Assembly (NCBI GenBank): GCA_002310195.1
Contig: DBYS01000014.1
Span: forward strand, 42,877-106,876
DNA: 64,000 nucleotides
Direction of reading: 5' to 3'
From: Bacteroidales bacterium UBA1180
GTDB lineage: Bacteria; Bacteroidota; Bacteroidia; Bacteroidales; Paludibacteraceae
Under the pieces are notes generated by a model. That model was not told the DNA's origin and made no database searches. It saw only the letters and a list, made by a program, of their open reading frames with translations. Below, one piece after another: positions 50,701 through 62,200 of this stretch (the first letter of the stretch is position 1; each line of letters opens with the position of its first letter). The translations under genes and the position numbers were made by a program.

Positions 50701-50747
50701 AGCAACGGGAGCAACAGACCGAGGGCTAATACATAGAGTTTGTTCAT
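47736..50747 (-). CDS. SusC/RagA-type TonB-dependent outer membrane transporter
   Basis: The product has 1003 residues. It has a signal peptide (MNKLYVLALGLLLPLLAFAQ), a carboxypeptidase-regulatory-like domain (about 20-100, TVTGTVVDEYGEPLIGAAVR), a TonB-box-like LEDVIVVGYG, and the plug with the SusC marker VDGMFYDNINFLNNGDIEDM and then MKDASAAAIYGVRAANGVVI. A 22-strand barrel follows, ending SFAVQLKF with terminal Phe. There is no N-terminal FecR-interacting domain, so transcription is not likely to be controlled by an anti-sigma factor. It imports oligosaccharides with the SusD partner, driven by TonB/ExbBD. Confidence 0.95.
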   Translation of the reverse strand: MNKLYVLALGLLLPLLAFAQRTVTGTVVDEYGEPLIGAAVRVQGTTNGTITDFDGAFSLPDVAADATVEISYMGYLPQQLKAADGMRVVLMEDVQKLEDVIVVGYGAAKIKDLTSPIDVVKGEQLTAVPTSSPMSALQGKVAGVNITNSGAPGSGPTVQIRGIGSFSNNTPLFVVDGMFYDNINFLNNGDIEDMSIMKDASAAAIYGVRAANGVVIITTKRGKQNQRPDVTYDGYVGVQTVSNLIDMCSSDQYAEMLLEVNRRSYTRMFNKSMTLYGGTYDAENGVFHLNQNTNWYKELLRPAVITNHSLTINGGSDKATYGVGMSYLYQNGIMNTPNDYNRMNIRGNLEYKPFKWLTVGFNGIFVQSQQQFPNNAAWQQAYNMPGIFPVYDPTTADLYTDGFASPLTLQLTSNFYNPVATAKYYDSRNYNNQMMASVFAQFNIIPDKLNLRTSYNYDYTGMEAVTFIPEYYISNNQKNETSNLTKSTTSFNNWIWDNTLTYSDQWGKHGFKAMLGLSLREERYRNLWAVAQDVPAGKDSYKYISLGNTEGRVTGDDGSRYRGFSYFGRLNYNYDDRYMVMFTIRRDGSSKYNEKWGTFPSVGAAWVLSNEEWLKGVEGVDYLKLRASWGLLGNDKIGASFGTTSSNVTRAVFGTNTALSGYINSTNFSWLSWEVVNETNVGTSFGFFGNRLTGDIDWYYRLTQNAVVSPTLPMQEESIAGNWGEILNMGVDINLNWEHHVGKDWTYFIGGNVSWLHNRVMSLRDGVNIIKGGKTVQMVGEKMNSYYGFKVVGIYQTDEECAADPIAVANGLVPGDFKYEDVNNDNIINESDKQILGSYIPDWIYGLNMGFRYKGLDLNIVFSGKAGGELWNRKRALRYASNTYNFDLDQYTRRWHGEGTSNTDPSAAGLMKSWNIGDSQNASYFVESADYFRIQNITLGYTFTNVGAGEYKMPSIRLSLSAEKPFTAYTAHALTPEVSDPEGWDTEVYPLTSTWSFAVQLKF

Positions 50748-50766
50748 GATAGTAAATTTTTTAATA

Positions 50767-50804
50767 AATCAAGCCCCGTGCTGGTTAGGGCATAGGGCTT
50801 GATT
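50767..50804 (-). terminator. Hairpin between the glycan-binding protein gene and susC
   Basis: AATCAAGCCC (50767-50776) pairs perfectly with GGGCTTGATT (50795-50804). Read leftward it follows the stop of the 585-residue gene by 18 bases and precedes susC. Only a weak T-rich run follows, so it may be a partial terminator or a processing/stability site that adjusts the ratio of the two products. Confidence 0.5.
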
Positions 50805-50822
50805 GATTGTCGAACCGGTTGA

Positions 50823-52580
50823 TTAGAATTGTGTACCCAGTACGTTGTACAATACACCGTTCTTCTCGATCATCAGCTGACCGTTCACGATGCGCTTTAC
50901 GGCTTGCTTGTCAACCTGGATATTGTCAACGCCGTCCATCGTGTTCCAGAAGTAAACATTGGCAATCGACAGCGGCGTGTGCTCTGCCGACTCACCGTCA
51001 GTCTTCACGAAGCCTTCGAGAATCATGTAATGCAGATCCTTGAAGTCGTAGTTGTCGTACGGAGCATTGAGCAGGTCGACCTCAACCTTGTTCCACTTAT
51101 TGGCCTTGAGTTCAACCAAGGCGCCGTTCTTCCAGCCCGAGCCGCCTTCACCTGCGTTGAGTGCCTCAAAGGTGATTTTCAGCTTCGAGTCAACGGTTAC
51201 ATAGATATCGGCATGCATCATGTCGTATGCATTCAGATCATAGCTGTTTGCGCCCCAGTTGGTGAAGCCGTCCCATGCAAAGTCCTCGCTGTACCAGATC
51301 TTCTGGCCGTTGTCATAGGTGTACTCAAGCCACTGCGAGCCCCAGCTTACAGGCTCAAAGTTGAACGTACGCTCCTGGTAGGTTGCCGAGAAGAGAGCCT
51401 GAACCTTGCTTTCAGCAAGTTTCGGTGCTGCGGGAGCCTCAGCGGGGATGTATTTCGGAGCCGGAGCCTTCCACCAGTAGAGGTTGGTGAATGCGAACGG
51501 ATTGCCTTCAGCCGAAGTCTCGTTATCTTCTTTCTTGTAGCCTTCGAAAGCGATGTACTTCACGTCCTTCCAGTCGTAAGTCACCTCGTTGGTATTCCAC
51601 CAAACCGGATCGCAGTCAACAGTGTTCCAGCCCTCGTTGAGTTGGAAGTTGATACCATGCTTCCAGCCGCTGCCGCCGTCACCTACGCCCAGGGCCTCGA
51701 AGGTCACCGTCAAGTTGCATGCAAACGGAGCCCAGATGTCGAAGTGGAACTTCTCATAACCGCTGAAGTCATACGAAGCCTTATCCCAGTTCGTAAACAT
51801 AGCCCACGTCATGCTTTCGGTATAGAGCACTTTCGTCTTGTCATCGCCCAACTCCAGTGTCTCCCAGTCCTTGGTGCCACTGAAATCCGTTACAGAGAAA
51901 TTCAGGTTGTTCGTCGTGTAGACGTTACCGAATAGTGCCATCACATCCTCCTCTGCATGAGCAGGCTTGGCCGGAGCGGTCTCTGGCTTGGCGATTGCTG
52001 GTTTATCCGGGGGAGTAACACTGGTCGTAGCGCTCCAGAAATAGATATTAGCAAATGCGAACGGATTACCCTCGAAGCTTGCGCTGGCATCGGCATTCTT
52101 GTACTGCTCGAATATTACGCACTTCAGGTCTTTCCAGTCATAACCTGCCCACCATGCAGTATCGGCATCAATGGTGTTCCAGCCTTGGTTCAACTTGAAG
52201 TCAACGGCTTTCTTGTAGCCGCTCAAAGCCTCAACCGTAAACGATACATGTGCAGCCTCAGGAGCCCACAGATCGAAGTGGATCTTCTCGTAGCCACTCA
52301 AGTCATTGGAGTCACCGGCACCCTTGACTGCGTCCCATCCTAGAGCTGCGGTATAAACGACCTTCGTGCCATCAATAGTCAGGGTCTCCCATTGAGAACC
52401 CCAGCCCTGCGACGTGAATTTCAAGGTGTTACCCTCGTAATGGTTGCAATACAGCGCCATCACATGCTCTTCTGCCATAGTCGGAGCAGCCGGAACTGTT
52501 GTCGGCTTAGCAGGGTCCTGAGCAAAGACGCTCAGCGAAAATACAGTTGCCAAAGCAACAAAAAGTAGATTTTTCTTCAT
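50823..52580 (-). CDS. Secreted three-module glycan-binding protein
   Basis: The product has 585 residues with a signal peptide (MKKNLLFVALATVFSLSVFA). Three homologous modules (about 35-195, 205-375 and 390-555) each begin with AEEHVMALYCNHYEGNTLKF-like sequence and contain W---F-GYEK-HFDLWAP, FTVEAL, ---LN-GWNTID-D and a closing F-FANIYFW. This is the jelly-roll plan of CBM-like domains found in surface glycan-binding proteins of Bacteroidetes. Pro/Ala-rich linkers separate them. The chain ends with VKRIVNGQLMIEKNGVLYNV, the C-terminal tail shared with other secreted proteins here. It is the first gene of the SusC/D transcript, so it probably captures the target glucan. No catalytic residues are recognised. 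Confidence 0.78.
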   Translation of the reverse strand: MKKNLLFVALATVFSLSVFAQDPAKPTTVPAAPTMAEEHVMALYCNHYEGNTLKFTSQGWGSQWETLTIDGTKVVYTAALGWDAVKGAGDSNDLSGYEKIHFDLWAPEAAHVSFTVEALSGYKKAVDFKLNQGWNTIDADTAWWAGYDWKDLKCVIFEQYKNADASASFEGNPFAFANIYFWSATTSVTPPDKPAIAKPETAPAKPAHAEEDVMALFGNVYTTNNLNFSVTDFSGTKDWETLELGDDKTKVLYTESMTWAMFTNWDKASYDFSGYEKFHFDIWAPFACNLTVTFEALGVGDGGSGWKHGINFQLNEGWNTVDCDPVWWNTNEVTYDWKDVKYIAFEGYKKEDNETSAEGNPFAFTNLYWWKAPAPKYIPAEAPAAPKLAESKVQALFSATYQERTFNFEPVSWGSQWLEYTYDNGQKIWYSEDFAWDGFTNWGANSYDLNAYDMMHADIYVTVDSKLKITFEALNAGEGGSGWKNGALVELKANKWNKVEVDLLNAPYDNYDFKDLHYMILEGFVKTDGESAEHTPLSIANVYFWNTMDGVDNIQVDKQAVKRIVNGQLMIEKNGVLYNVLGTQF

Positions 52581-52659
52581 GGTTATTAGATTTTATTTGT
52601 TAATAAGATTGGTAAAGCCTTTCTATCGCTTCGCGCACTCAATATTGTATTGCGCGATA

Positions 52660-52691
52660 CAAAGGTAAGAAAAACTTTTGACATTTCCAAA
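52660..52691 (-). promoter_or_regulatory. Promoter of the polysaccharide utilization locus
   Basis: The minus strand has TTTG (52688-52691), 20 bases and TACCTTTG (52660-52667), about 80 bases before the ATG at 52580. Confidence 0.75.
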
Positions 52692-52794
52692 TTATTCTGA
52701 CTGTTTTTTCATGATTTTTTCAAAAAATGCAGTTTTTTGCTGCAATCGGCGATTTTCCGTCACAAAACAGTCCAACTTTATCGGGGTTTTATTC

Positions 52795-52893
52795 GCGTTC
52801 GGCAAATGGTGCTCACAGATGTCGCCCTGCGACATAGAACGCGCCATTGCCTCCGCTCTCCCCACCGCAACCTGCGGTTACGTCGGGGACCCC
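52795..52893 (+). repeat. Structured intergenic repeat, copy 4 of 4
   Basis: It contains GCGTTCGGCAA (52795), the hairpin ATGTCGCCCTGCGACAT (52819-52835), GCCTCCGCTCTCCCCACC (52849), the inner stem AACC/GGTT and GTCGGGGACCCC (to 52893), followed by AATGGGG. The T and A in the first hairpin replace the C and G of copies 2 and 3, so pairing is kept. It is about 340 bases from the next rightward gene. Confidence 0.7.
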
Positions 52894-52930
52894 AATGGGG
52901 CACCACCACCTCAAAATACTGATCACTCCC

Positions 52931-53018
52931 GATAATGGCTCGATAATGACTCGAAAACGGATCGAAAACGGGTCAACAATGGATCAACAATGGATCAACA
53001 ACGGATTAGAAATGAGCA
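52931..53018. repeat. 11-base tandem repeat array, eight units
   Basis: Units are GATAATGGCTC, GATAATGACTC, GAAAACGGATC, GAAAACGGGTC, AACAATGGATC (twice), AACAACGGATT and a degenerate last copy. It lies about 100 bases upstream of the promoter at 53111. The same period and a similar consensus occur at 579-633. Confidence 0.75.
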
Positions 53019-53110
53019 AAAAAAAGCGATGTGCGTTTGCGTAAAAATGTCATAATTCGTAAAAATTTGCACATTTTTTGTCAGTTTGCGTCAAAATCTG
53101 CGCGCACGTG

Positions 53111-53141
53111 TTGCGTATGTCATTTTTTTTTTGTACCTTTG
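53111..53141 (+). promoter_or_regulatory. Promoter of the giant secreted protein gene
   Basis: TTGC (53111-53114), 19 bases and TACCTTTG (53134-53141). The leader to the ATG at 53232 is about 85 bases. Confidence 0.7.
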
Positions 53142-53231
53142 CGCGTTTTATGTAATATGCTACATTGTGTCCTGTGACCTCGTTAAAACCTTTTGAGGTG
53201 AAAGACATAGTTGCAATAGAATAGTTGAGTT

Positions 53232-56200
53232 ATGAAATATATGAGTACATTTTTCAAGCATTCGTCCGTTCTTCGGATTCTTATAGTAACCGGATTGGCG
53301 TTGTTTACTGCGCCACGCATGTTCGGGGCAGTTTATGATTTCACTCCGACCGACGGTGGTCTGGTTGTTAACCTGCAGCCGGGTCAACGTATATTGTTGT
53401 CCACGATGGTTGATGATGACAACGATCCTGCCACGCCGCCCGTGGAGTATTTCGTATGCCATTATCCGAGTTATACGGGTGGCTATTTTAGCTACACGAA
53501 CTGGGATAGCAATAAAGGTAATTTCCTTAAGTTGATTCCGCAGAACTCCGGCGCTACTGAACCGGGTACGACTTCCATTTGGACGATTCAGGAAGCTGTG
53601 ACATTCTTATATAGCGGAAAAAATTACCCATTGGACGGTATAGCCTATACGATGTGGAGTAGCAACCCCGCCAATTCCTACACCCTGCGTACGTCTGACG
53701 GTAACTCGTTCAGGTTCCAAGGCGATTTGACCAGAGAGACTGATCATGCTAACATCTGCAACGCGATCTTTGTTGTACCAACGAATCGTTCATCGGTCAT
53801 TTCATTCGACCCGAACAGAAAATTAACAGAACTTGAAGGTAGAACGGATCAAGATGCTCAAGGTCGATTCAACGGTGAAAAGGGCTATGGCTTCTTAGGC
53901 ATGCCTTACCGCGAAGTGTATTGGCTGACTATTCCCCGAGGCAACTCTCCTGTATCTTATACCAATGCCGCGGTGGTTGGTTTCAATAAAAAACAGAGTA
54001 CTACCATAAAATATAGTAGCAATGAGGCATCAGCCCGACCAGGTCAGGCATTGTACGCTTTTGGTAGCAAAGATAAACACCATGCTACTCCGCGTACGAT
54101 TTTCCGTCTGTACGTGCTGGACGAGACGGTAACTTCTACCTGCGCGGATTCGTATTTCTTCGCATACGACGAGCAGAATTTTGTAAAGTACAATAAAAAC
54201 TTTGCCGTAACGCCTGCAACGTACACCACACAGAAGAAGATCTACACTATTGACCGTTTGGTCTGCATGGACCGTGTTGGAGAAACCAACTATTATCAGT
54301 GCTGGACAAATGTTCCGGAGCCGGATAGTACGTATTTCTATGTAGGTTATCAGAACAAGTATTGCCACAAGAGCAATGATGATGCATTTGACTCGCAGTT
54401 CAAGAAAATCAGCACACTGACTGTACAACACTTGGGACTTCCTGCTCCGCGCGGTGCGTACGGACGAATGATTGTGAATACGACGAATACCGATGAGCAA
54501 AACCTGGGCGTAGAGTTTGCACCAGGTGGATATTTCCTGCGAACGAACACGGGGCGTAACATTCGCATGAAGCCGAACGCTGAGGGAAACATCTGGACGT
54601 GCGAGGAGATGTGGCATATTACGGCAGAATATGCTGCTCTGACTATCAAGGCAACAATGTTCAAAGGCGCCGAGTTTAGCGATGACGATGAGGGGGCGGA
54701 TATTCCCGGTTGGAGCGTGCCTGTTGTGGGTACATCTGTGCCGGTAATCGGTGCCGCAAGTATCATCAACCAAAACGGGTGGGCGCGTATCCATATCGAT
54801 AGTACTGATCCGAACGGACATATCGAGTTTGTGCTTGCCAATGCAACCCGACATATCCGTTACGACAACAACGGCTGTTTAGGTGACACCGTTCCTGACC
54901 AGTACCCGTTACACGACGAAACATCTGTCACGGTGGAGGCGCCTCGTCTGGAAGGCGGATTCAACTTCACGGGGTGGAACACCGCTCCTGACGGCTCGGG
55001 TACTACATATCTTCCGGGCGCAGTACTCAATCTGCCCGAAGGTACTACCACGCTCTATGCCATTGCTACATACTCCGGTACATATCATGTAGCACTCTCG
55101 TTCGTTAAGGACGACGGTAAGCGTTATTTCCTTACTCACCCGGGTTCCGCTGCGCCGCGTTATTCCAGAGCACGTTGTATAGACGATTGGACGAACGCAT
55201 GGCAGGGCATGGCGAATGCCGACAATGTGGATAATGATTATATCAATACATTCAAACTTCTCAACAATCCCGTATGCGGCCCCGGTGAAATGGTGCTCGA
55301 CCCGCGGCGTGAAATGCGGCATGGATCGAAAGACTCGCTGCTGTTCTACGAGAATTTTGCTCCTGCAGCGGAAGAGTATCTCGGATTGTATTACACCGAT
55401 CCGAATGTCATCCTCGCCAACACCACCTGGGCAGGTCTGTTCACTTCAAGTGCAGGCTGGCCGAATTACAGTGTGGCGGATGTGCAGAATACTAAACTTC
55501 GTTCCACGCATTATCTGCACAATGTGGCAGATGTTTTAACTCGCGATGAGCGTAGTAACAGCGCTGCATCCTATGTGAAATACAATGCCGCCGAAAACCA
55601 GTTTGACGGCGAAGCATCCGAGGCAAATGCCACCGTCTTCCAGATTTCGCGTGTGCGTGTTGCCGATGAGCATTATGTGGTTATACCCGACACGACCTTA
55701 GAATGGACTGACGAGATTGTCTTTGGTATTCATCAGGATAAGCAGACGGTGCAGGAAGTATGGTCCAAACTCATCGGTAAGCAACTGATGGCTATGATGA
55801 AATTCGGCAATGATATAGTATATTTCCACCCGAATAACGACAAGATCCTGACCGATGCTACGCAACTAAGCCTCAACGCCAATTATCGTTTGGAGCAGAC
55901 CTTTACTTATATCCGAGACGCGCGTGTTGAGTCGCTGTTAAGTGTGGATGATGCCAACAAACCTCACATGAGCACGTCGTCCAACGATTTTGGCCGCGTA
56001 ATCACCAGTGGCATGAGTACACCGATGGATGTCATCTATCAAGGGGAATATATCGATATCGTCGATACCCTGCGTATCAGCCTGAGTACGAGAGGACCGG
56101 TCAAGATCAAGGAATACTACGGTCGCTGGCGTGATGGCGCACCCGGCTTGCATGTTCGTCCCGACGGCTCGCGCTACCGCGACATCATAGTCCGCACCAA

Positions 56201-59200
56201 AACAACGCACTACGGTGAGGATATAACCCGTCTGGCGCTGACACCGGAGTATCCGATGTATAACTTCGCTCCTTTGGCAAGTTCCAGCAAGCCGCTGACA
56301 TTCACCCTGACAAAGATTACCGCGCACCAGTTGCTGGATACTGATGGCAACGTGTTGGGTGAAGAAGTGCTGACCAGTGATGACCTGACACCTTCATTGC
56401 GCTTGCAACCCACTCATTGCTCATTCACCAGCGGTGGTACATATTTCAGCGTAGATAACGAGAACACCCTGAACGACCATGTCACCCTCGTTACAAAAAC
56501 AGAAAATAGCAGTGGCGTCAACCATGATACGCTTATCATCAATCAGACCGCCAGAGTGGATGACGTGGATTATCCTCTTACTTGTCGTATCCCGTTGCAG
56601 CAATCCGCACTGAGCGGCAGCGAACTGGTTTGGTCAGCTGTCGCAGGTGGCAAACGCTACTTCATCATGGCGGGTACTGGAGGACTGATATTCCGCCAGT
56701 TCCAGAATAAAAGTAATGTACTCTACAAAAACGAAGACGGCAAAACCCAATTGCTGAAAGGCTCTGCAAATGAAGCGAATAGTGATACCAAATATATCAC
56801 TCCCTGGAGTTATACTCCTGAAGGGGCGCAACAATTGACGCTGAAAACAGAGTATGGCGTTGACCGCTATTTCGTTGTCAACGGCTCATCAGTGCCTGAT
56901 GTGGCCGCTAGCAGTCCTACCGTGCTGACATACGAATATGTGCATGAGTATGTCAACGACAATGCCAACTTCGAGGAACAAGTAACTCTCAAGTACGGTT
57001 CGGACCGATGGCTAAAGTTCGAAGTCGGCGTTGGCGGTCCTTCGCTGACGCTGACCGCAAGCGAAGCAGAAGCCTCTGTGTTCTCATGGAGTTATCTGCA
57101 ACAGGAGTATTACCTGCTCAACAACGGAACCTACCCGAACAAAGAAGAACTGGTGTTCGACTACAATAATAATAGCGGAATAGCCGTGCAGACACGATAC
57201 AAGGCGTACCGCATCTATTCCATGCTGCTCGACAACACGCTGACATACTGCTGCCGGGAAGATGAGAATGACATTGCTGACCTTATCTCATCCGGTAATG
57301 ATTGGAAAACCAACTACGCTATCACGCTCGTTGGCGACAGTCGCTTCAGCGCAGGTGCCAGCGGACTGAGCAAATCAACAAATTCCGGCAGTCTGAGCAC
57401 TACCGTTACGCCTGCCGGTACCAGCCCTCTGGAGGTACGTTATCCTGCCGGCACAGGACCGTTTGTGGATATAGTGGATACGCTGGATGTACAGATATCA
57501 CTGCAAACCGGTGCTCCGGCATATCGCTTCGCGGACAAATGGAAAAGTTTCACCTCCGTGAACGATGCACACCTGAAGATTCCGCTCATCCGTAAGACCT
57601 TCCACGCTGCTCCGTATGACTCGCTCACATGTAGCGTGGAAAGCGATGAGTATATGTATGTGTTCCCTGCAGAGATTGTCGCAGACGATAATGACACGCA
57701 TACCTTCACCCTACACACCACCCGCCATTCAGGAACGAACATTCTGAGTGTAGAAAACCAGGTGGCTGCATACTCAGGTACCAGCAGCGATCTTACATCA
57801 GAGATGGACTTTACCGATCCGTCTAAGGCTGAGATTCGATTGATAGACGAGTATGGTAACACGCCAGGCTGGTGCGAGGTTAGCGCAATTGGAAGAAACA
57901 CGATTACCGTACGCTGCAAACAAAACGGTATCCGTTCGCCGCGTTCCGCCAATCTGTATATAGCCTATATGATGCAATTGGATGCACGCTGGCGGTTTGT
58001 AAACTTCCGCCTCAGTGTGGCTCAATCGAGCCGCTTCCAATATGCCAACAACCAAACCCTTACGCACTCCAAAGGCGCTTCGGGCGACTCGCTGGTAGAT
58101 GGTGTACAACAGGTTCACGAAAACAAGAATATCATATACTACTACAACCCGTCAAACACTGCGCAATCCACGGATCAGCGTGTGGAACTGCCTGTGCGCG
58201 AACGAAACTTCTACGGATGGTGGCGCTGGTACTCGCTCCAGCCGGGCGAAGAGGATACGGATATCCCTGCCGAGAAATGGCAGACACCGCCAACCAATAT
58301 CGGTAAATGGAACTTCCCATTCCGTATCATCGGTGACTCGGTTTGGATTGATGAGGAAAATCCTGCTTTGGGCAAGAAACTGGTGACCCAGGGACGATAT
58401 ACGGTATTCCATGTGCCTTCGCAAGACTATAATGCCCGAAAAGACCCGCCATCCAAGGCACCGATGGTGTATCCGCCACAAGACAAGGCGGTAGTAACCT
58501 ATGCGCTGGACAAGAGTGTGTACTACGACAATCTGCCGTTGTCTATGAAGAATGCCAACCAGGTGGATACCGCCAAGTTGGATAAGATGATGGAAATCAT
58601 CGAGCCGACATTGTCGCTGCGCGAGATCTATGAGTTGCACCCATGGACAGAGATGGCGGACACAATGGAGCATTACAAGTCGGCCAATGGTGCTACCTAT
58701 CCGCTGGCAAGCGAGAGATATCTTGAGGATCATGTAGTTCGTGCGCCGCGGGGTAACCGCCTGCTGCTCAGCACCGAACAGCGCTACAACTACAACAATA
58801 TCAAGAAAGGCGGGCACTCCGAGTCGCTGATGGGCTATTACATGAAGGATGATAATTGGTCAACATGGGACGGAAACACAGCTCGTCAGGATACGATGAT
58901 CTGGTGCGGTGGATGGGATGTTGACTGCAAGTGGTTCACCTATAACAAGGCATCACAAACGTATTCAACGTGTTCATACTCGGTAACGGAGGCAAACGAC
59001 TTCTTAAATGTACCCGCTAATAACAATGCGGCAATTGATACTGTTATATATTGTTTGCGCGCACGCAGTAAAGCCACCTCCGTTACAACAGAGCCCAACA
59101 CCGTATCCGTGGACGGTGCATATTGGTTCAATATATGCCGTTATACGATAATCTACCATGATAAGAATCAATATGGTCCGAAAATGGAGGATGCTTCCGG

Positions 59201-62200
59201 CGTATCCATCATTACCAACGATGAGATTGAGCAGCACTACGAGATATTGGAGCGCTTGAACTTCGATTACAACAAACCCGGTTCTGACTACCAGGTTTAT
59301 CCGCACCCGCTGCCTTGGGAAGATGCATCGTACGGCTTTGCTTATCCCAAGACGCCCGAGTTGCCGGATAACCGTCCGCACAACAAGAGTGGCCTGGAGA
59401 ATCTGGCAAACATGGGTGAGTATAACCTGATTAACAAGATTCCGTCGTTCGGCACGTACTGGTACAAGATGGAGCAGCACGGCGGTGCTGAAAACGGATA
59501 CATGATCTTCTGCGACGGTATGTCCTCCGCCGGACAGGTGGCTGCCATATCGCTGCACAAGAAGCTGTGTGAGGGACAGAAGATGTACTTCTCCGCCTAT
59601 GTGGGCAACCCGGGAAGCCAAACAGGAAATAAAGCCTGCCCGAACTTCCTGTTCAGTGTGCAGGGTAAGCAAGATAGAGTAGGTGCCGAATGGGAGGATA
59701 TTACTTCGTACATGACCGGTGACCTCGCGCAGTCCGACAAGTGGTATCAGATTTATTTCCCCATTGAGCAGAAGAATGATTATGAACACTTCCGCGTGCG
59801 CGTTTATAATACGGCCGCGAATGATGACGGTAACGACTTTACCATCGACGACATGTGTATCTTCGCCACCAAGCCGCCGCTCATTGCCTATCAGGCTAAC
59901 ACCACCTGTATGGAGGAGGGAGAGACCGATAATGTCACGCACGTAGTGCTGCGCGTGGATTATCAGGGCTTCCACGACAAAGGATACAACAATGCTGACG
60001 TGTTCTATACCGTTGAGCAGGTGAATGACAACGGTGAAGGTGTCGGATTCGTCAATCTGGTAGATGATTACATCAATCAAGATGAAAAGGGCGACACAAT
60101 CTACGGCGTTGTACACATGCCGACAGTGGACTATGAACCGAGTAGTGACTCGGTATTCGACAATGTATCTGACCTCGTCAGCCGGTTTGAAGCGTCGCTA
60201 GGTGGTGTGGAAAAGTTCCGTGTAGGCTATATCAGAGAGAACTTGGACGATGCAGAGCGACCTGTGATGTATATAATCCACAAGGCTGAGATGATCCCGC
60301 ACAACCACTACCGTGTACGTATGTCCCTCGCGTTCAAAGAACTGACGAGCAGTATCTGCGCCATGACCAGCAACCTGAAGATCAGCAACCGTATGATGCT
60401 TGAACTCAACGGCGAGGAGCAAGCCGACAAGGAGATAGCTGGTATGTGCGCCAACACGACCTACGACGTAAGTCTGCGCGTGCGAGGTTCACTCTTGCAA
60501 GACCATGCCGCGCCGGCAGATATCAACGGTTCCTGCGTCAACGACTGGCTCCTGTATGGCGATTCGACTTCAACCAGCGAAACACGCTACGGATACACAT
60601 ACAGCGACATCGAGAAAGTAATAAAAGATATCCTCCGCTGCGAGCCGGTCGGAACGGTTTCACACAACACCAACCAGTTTGCCCGCAACTTGTCGGAAGT
60701 AAACCGCAACGAATTGGCGTACGTTAAGACTAACGCAGGTGTAACCCTGACAACATCCGACCATCCGTACGATGTGCTCGCACATCTGGTGAACGCAGGA
60801 TTCTTGACTCTGTATCACTCCGACATGACGATTACCACATCGTCCGGCGACTCGATTCAGTACATGATCTTCCCGATTGTGGGCACCGGCTCCGATGCGA
60901 TGCTTGACATGAAGGTTGATGTATGTCCGACTCCGGTATTCGTCAAACTTAAGGCTACCGCTGGCGGCGAAATACCGATGGCGATAGGAGGCTTTAATCC
61001 TGAAGCATCGCCTACTGTGGAGCCTCCGGTAATATTGGCGGATGAAGCAACTGCCAACTCCGAGATAGTTATACCTATTGACAAACTCATGTTGACTGTG
61101 GCGTTGGATACGATAGCTTTCCTCTCTACCAATGACCCGAACTATCTGGAGGGTATCCATAAGTTGCATCTGCTGCCTGACAAGGAGTACAACTTGAGCG
61201 GTGACAACTCGGATTACTATGAGACCGGTGATGACCTGATTCTGCGTCCCGCACCGGACTACAACTATCAGATGCGCCCCGGTTACAATTATACGTATGG
61301 CATAACCATGATGACCCGTACCGGTTCACACACCCTGGGTGATGGTTGCCGCGTGGGAACAGTGCCGTTTACGATATCTGTTGTGCCGGATGCAGTGCGC
61401 TGGGATCCGAAGGAGGGTGAGGATAATAACTGGAACAATCCGGATAACTGGATAGGCGTCAACGCACAAAACCAGCCTATCCATCCAGATGCACACTTTG
61501 TGCCTAAGGCAACTACGAATGTGATTATTCCTGCCATGACGGGTAACCAGCCTTCTCCCGTAATGCCCGATCCGAGCAGTATAGCTCCCGCGGACTCGGT
61601 AAAGAAGACAGGCTTTGAGTACAACGTCTGCGATGCTATCCGCTTCCTGCCGGGTGCGGCCATGGGGCAGCAGCAATACCTGACCTACAATACGGCAGTG
61701 GTAGATATGAGCTTGCCGCATAATCAGTGGGCATTCCGCTCTGCACCTGTTACAGGAATGCTTAGCGGTGATATATTCATGGCTAATGCCGATCTTACCA
61801 ACCAGACACCGGCTTGGGAGGCAGGAGAGTTCGATGCCAACGGACGTAATGCTACTACCGGCAATGCATCGTTCTGGCTCTCACTGTACAGCCGCTCGAT
61901 TGTACAAAAGGGTAATGGCAACGACGTAAAAGATTCCACCCGTACTGCTGCAGCCCAGTGGTCGAGAGTAACCAATGGTATGGATTACTATCTGCCGCCT
62001 GCATTAGGATGGGCAATCTACACGCGCACGGCTAACGGTAACAATGCTGCCGTACGCCTGCCTAAGAACGATAACATTTACTACTATTACAACACGGAGG
62101 GCGAAAAGATGTACGATTTCTATGTACCTAATCTGTGTGCAGAGCGCAACGAGAATGCTGGCAGTGCAGCCGGCAAACTGGCGTTCGATACCGATGGCAC

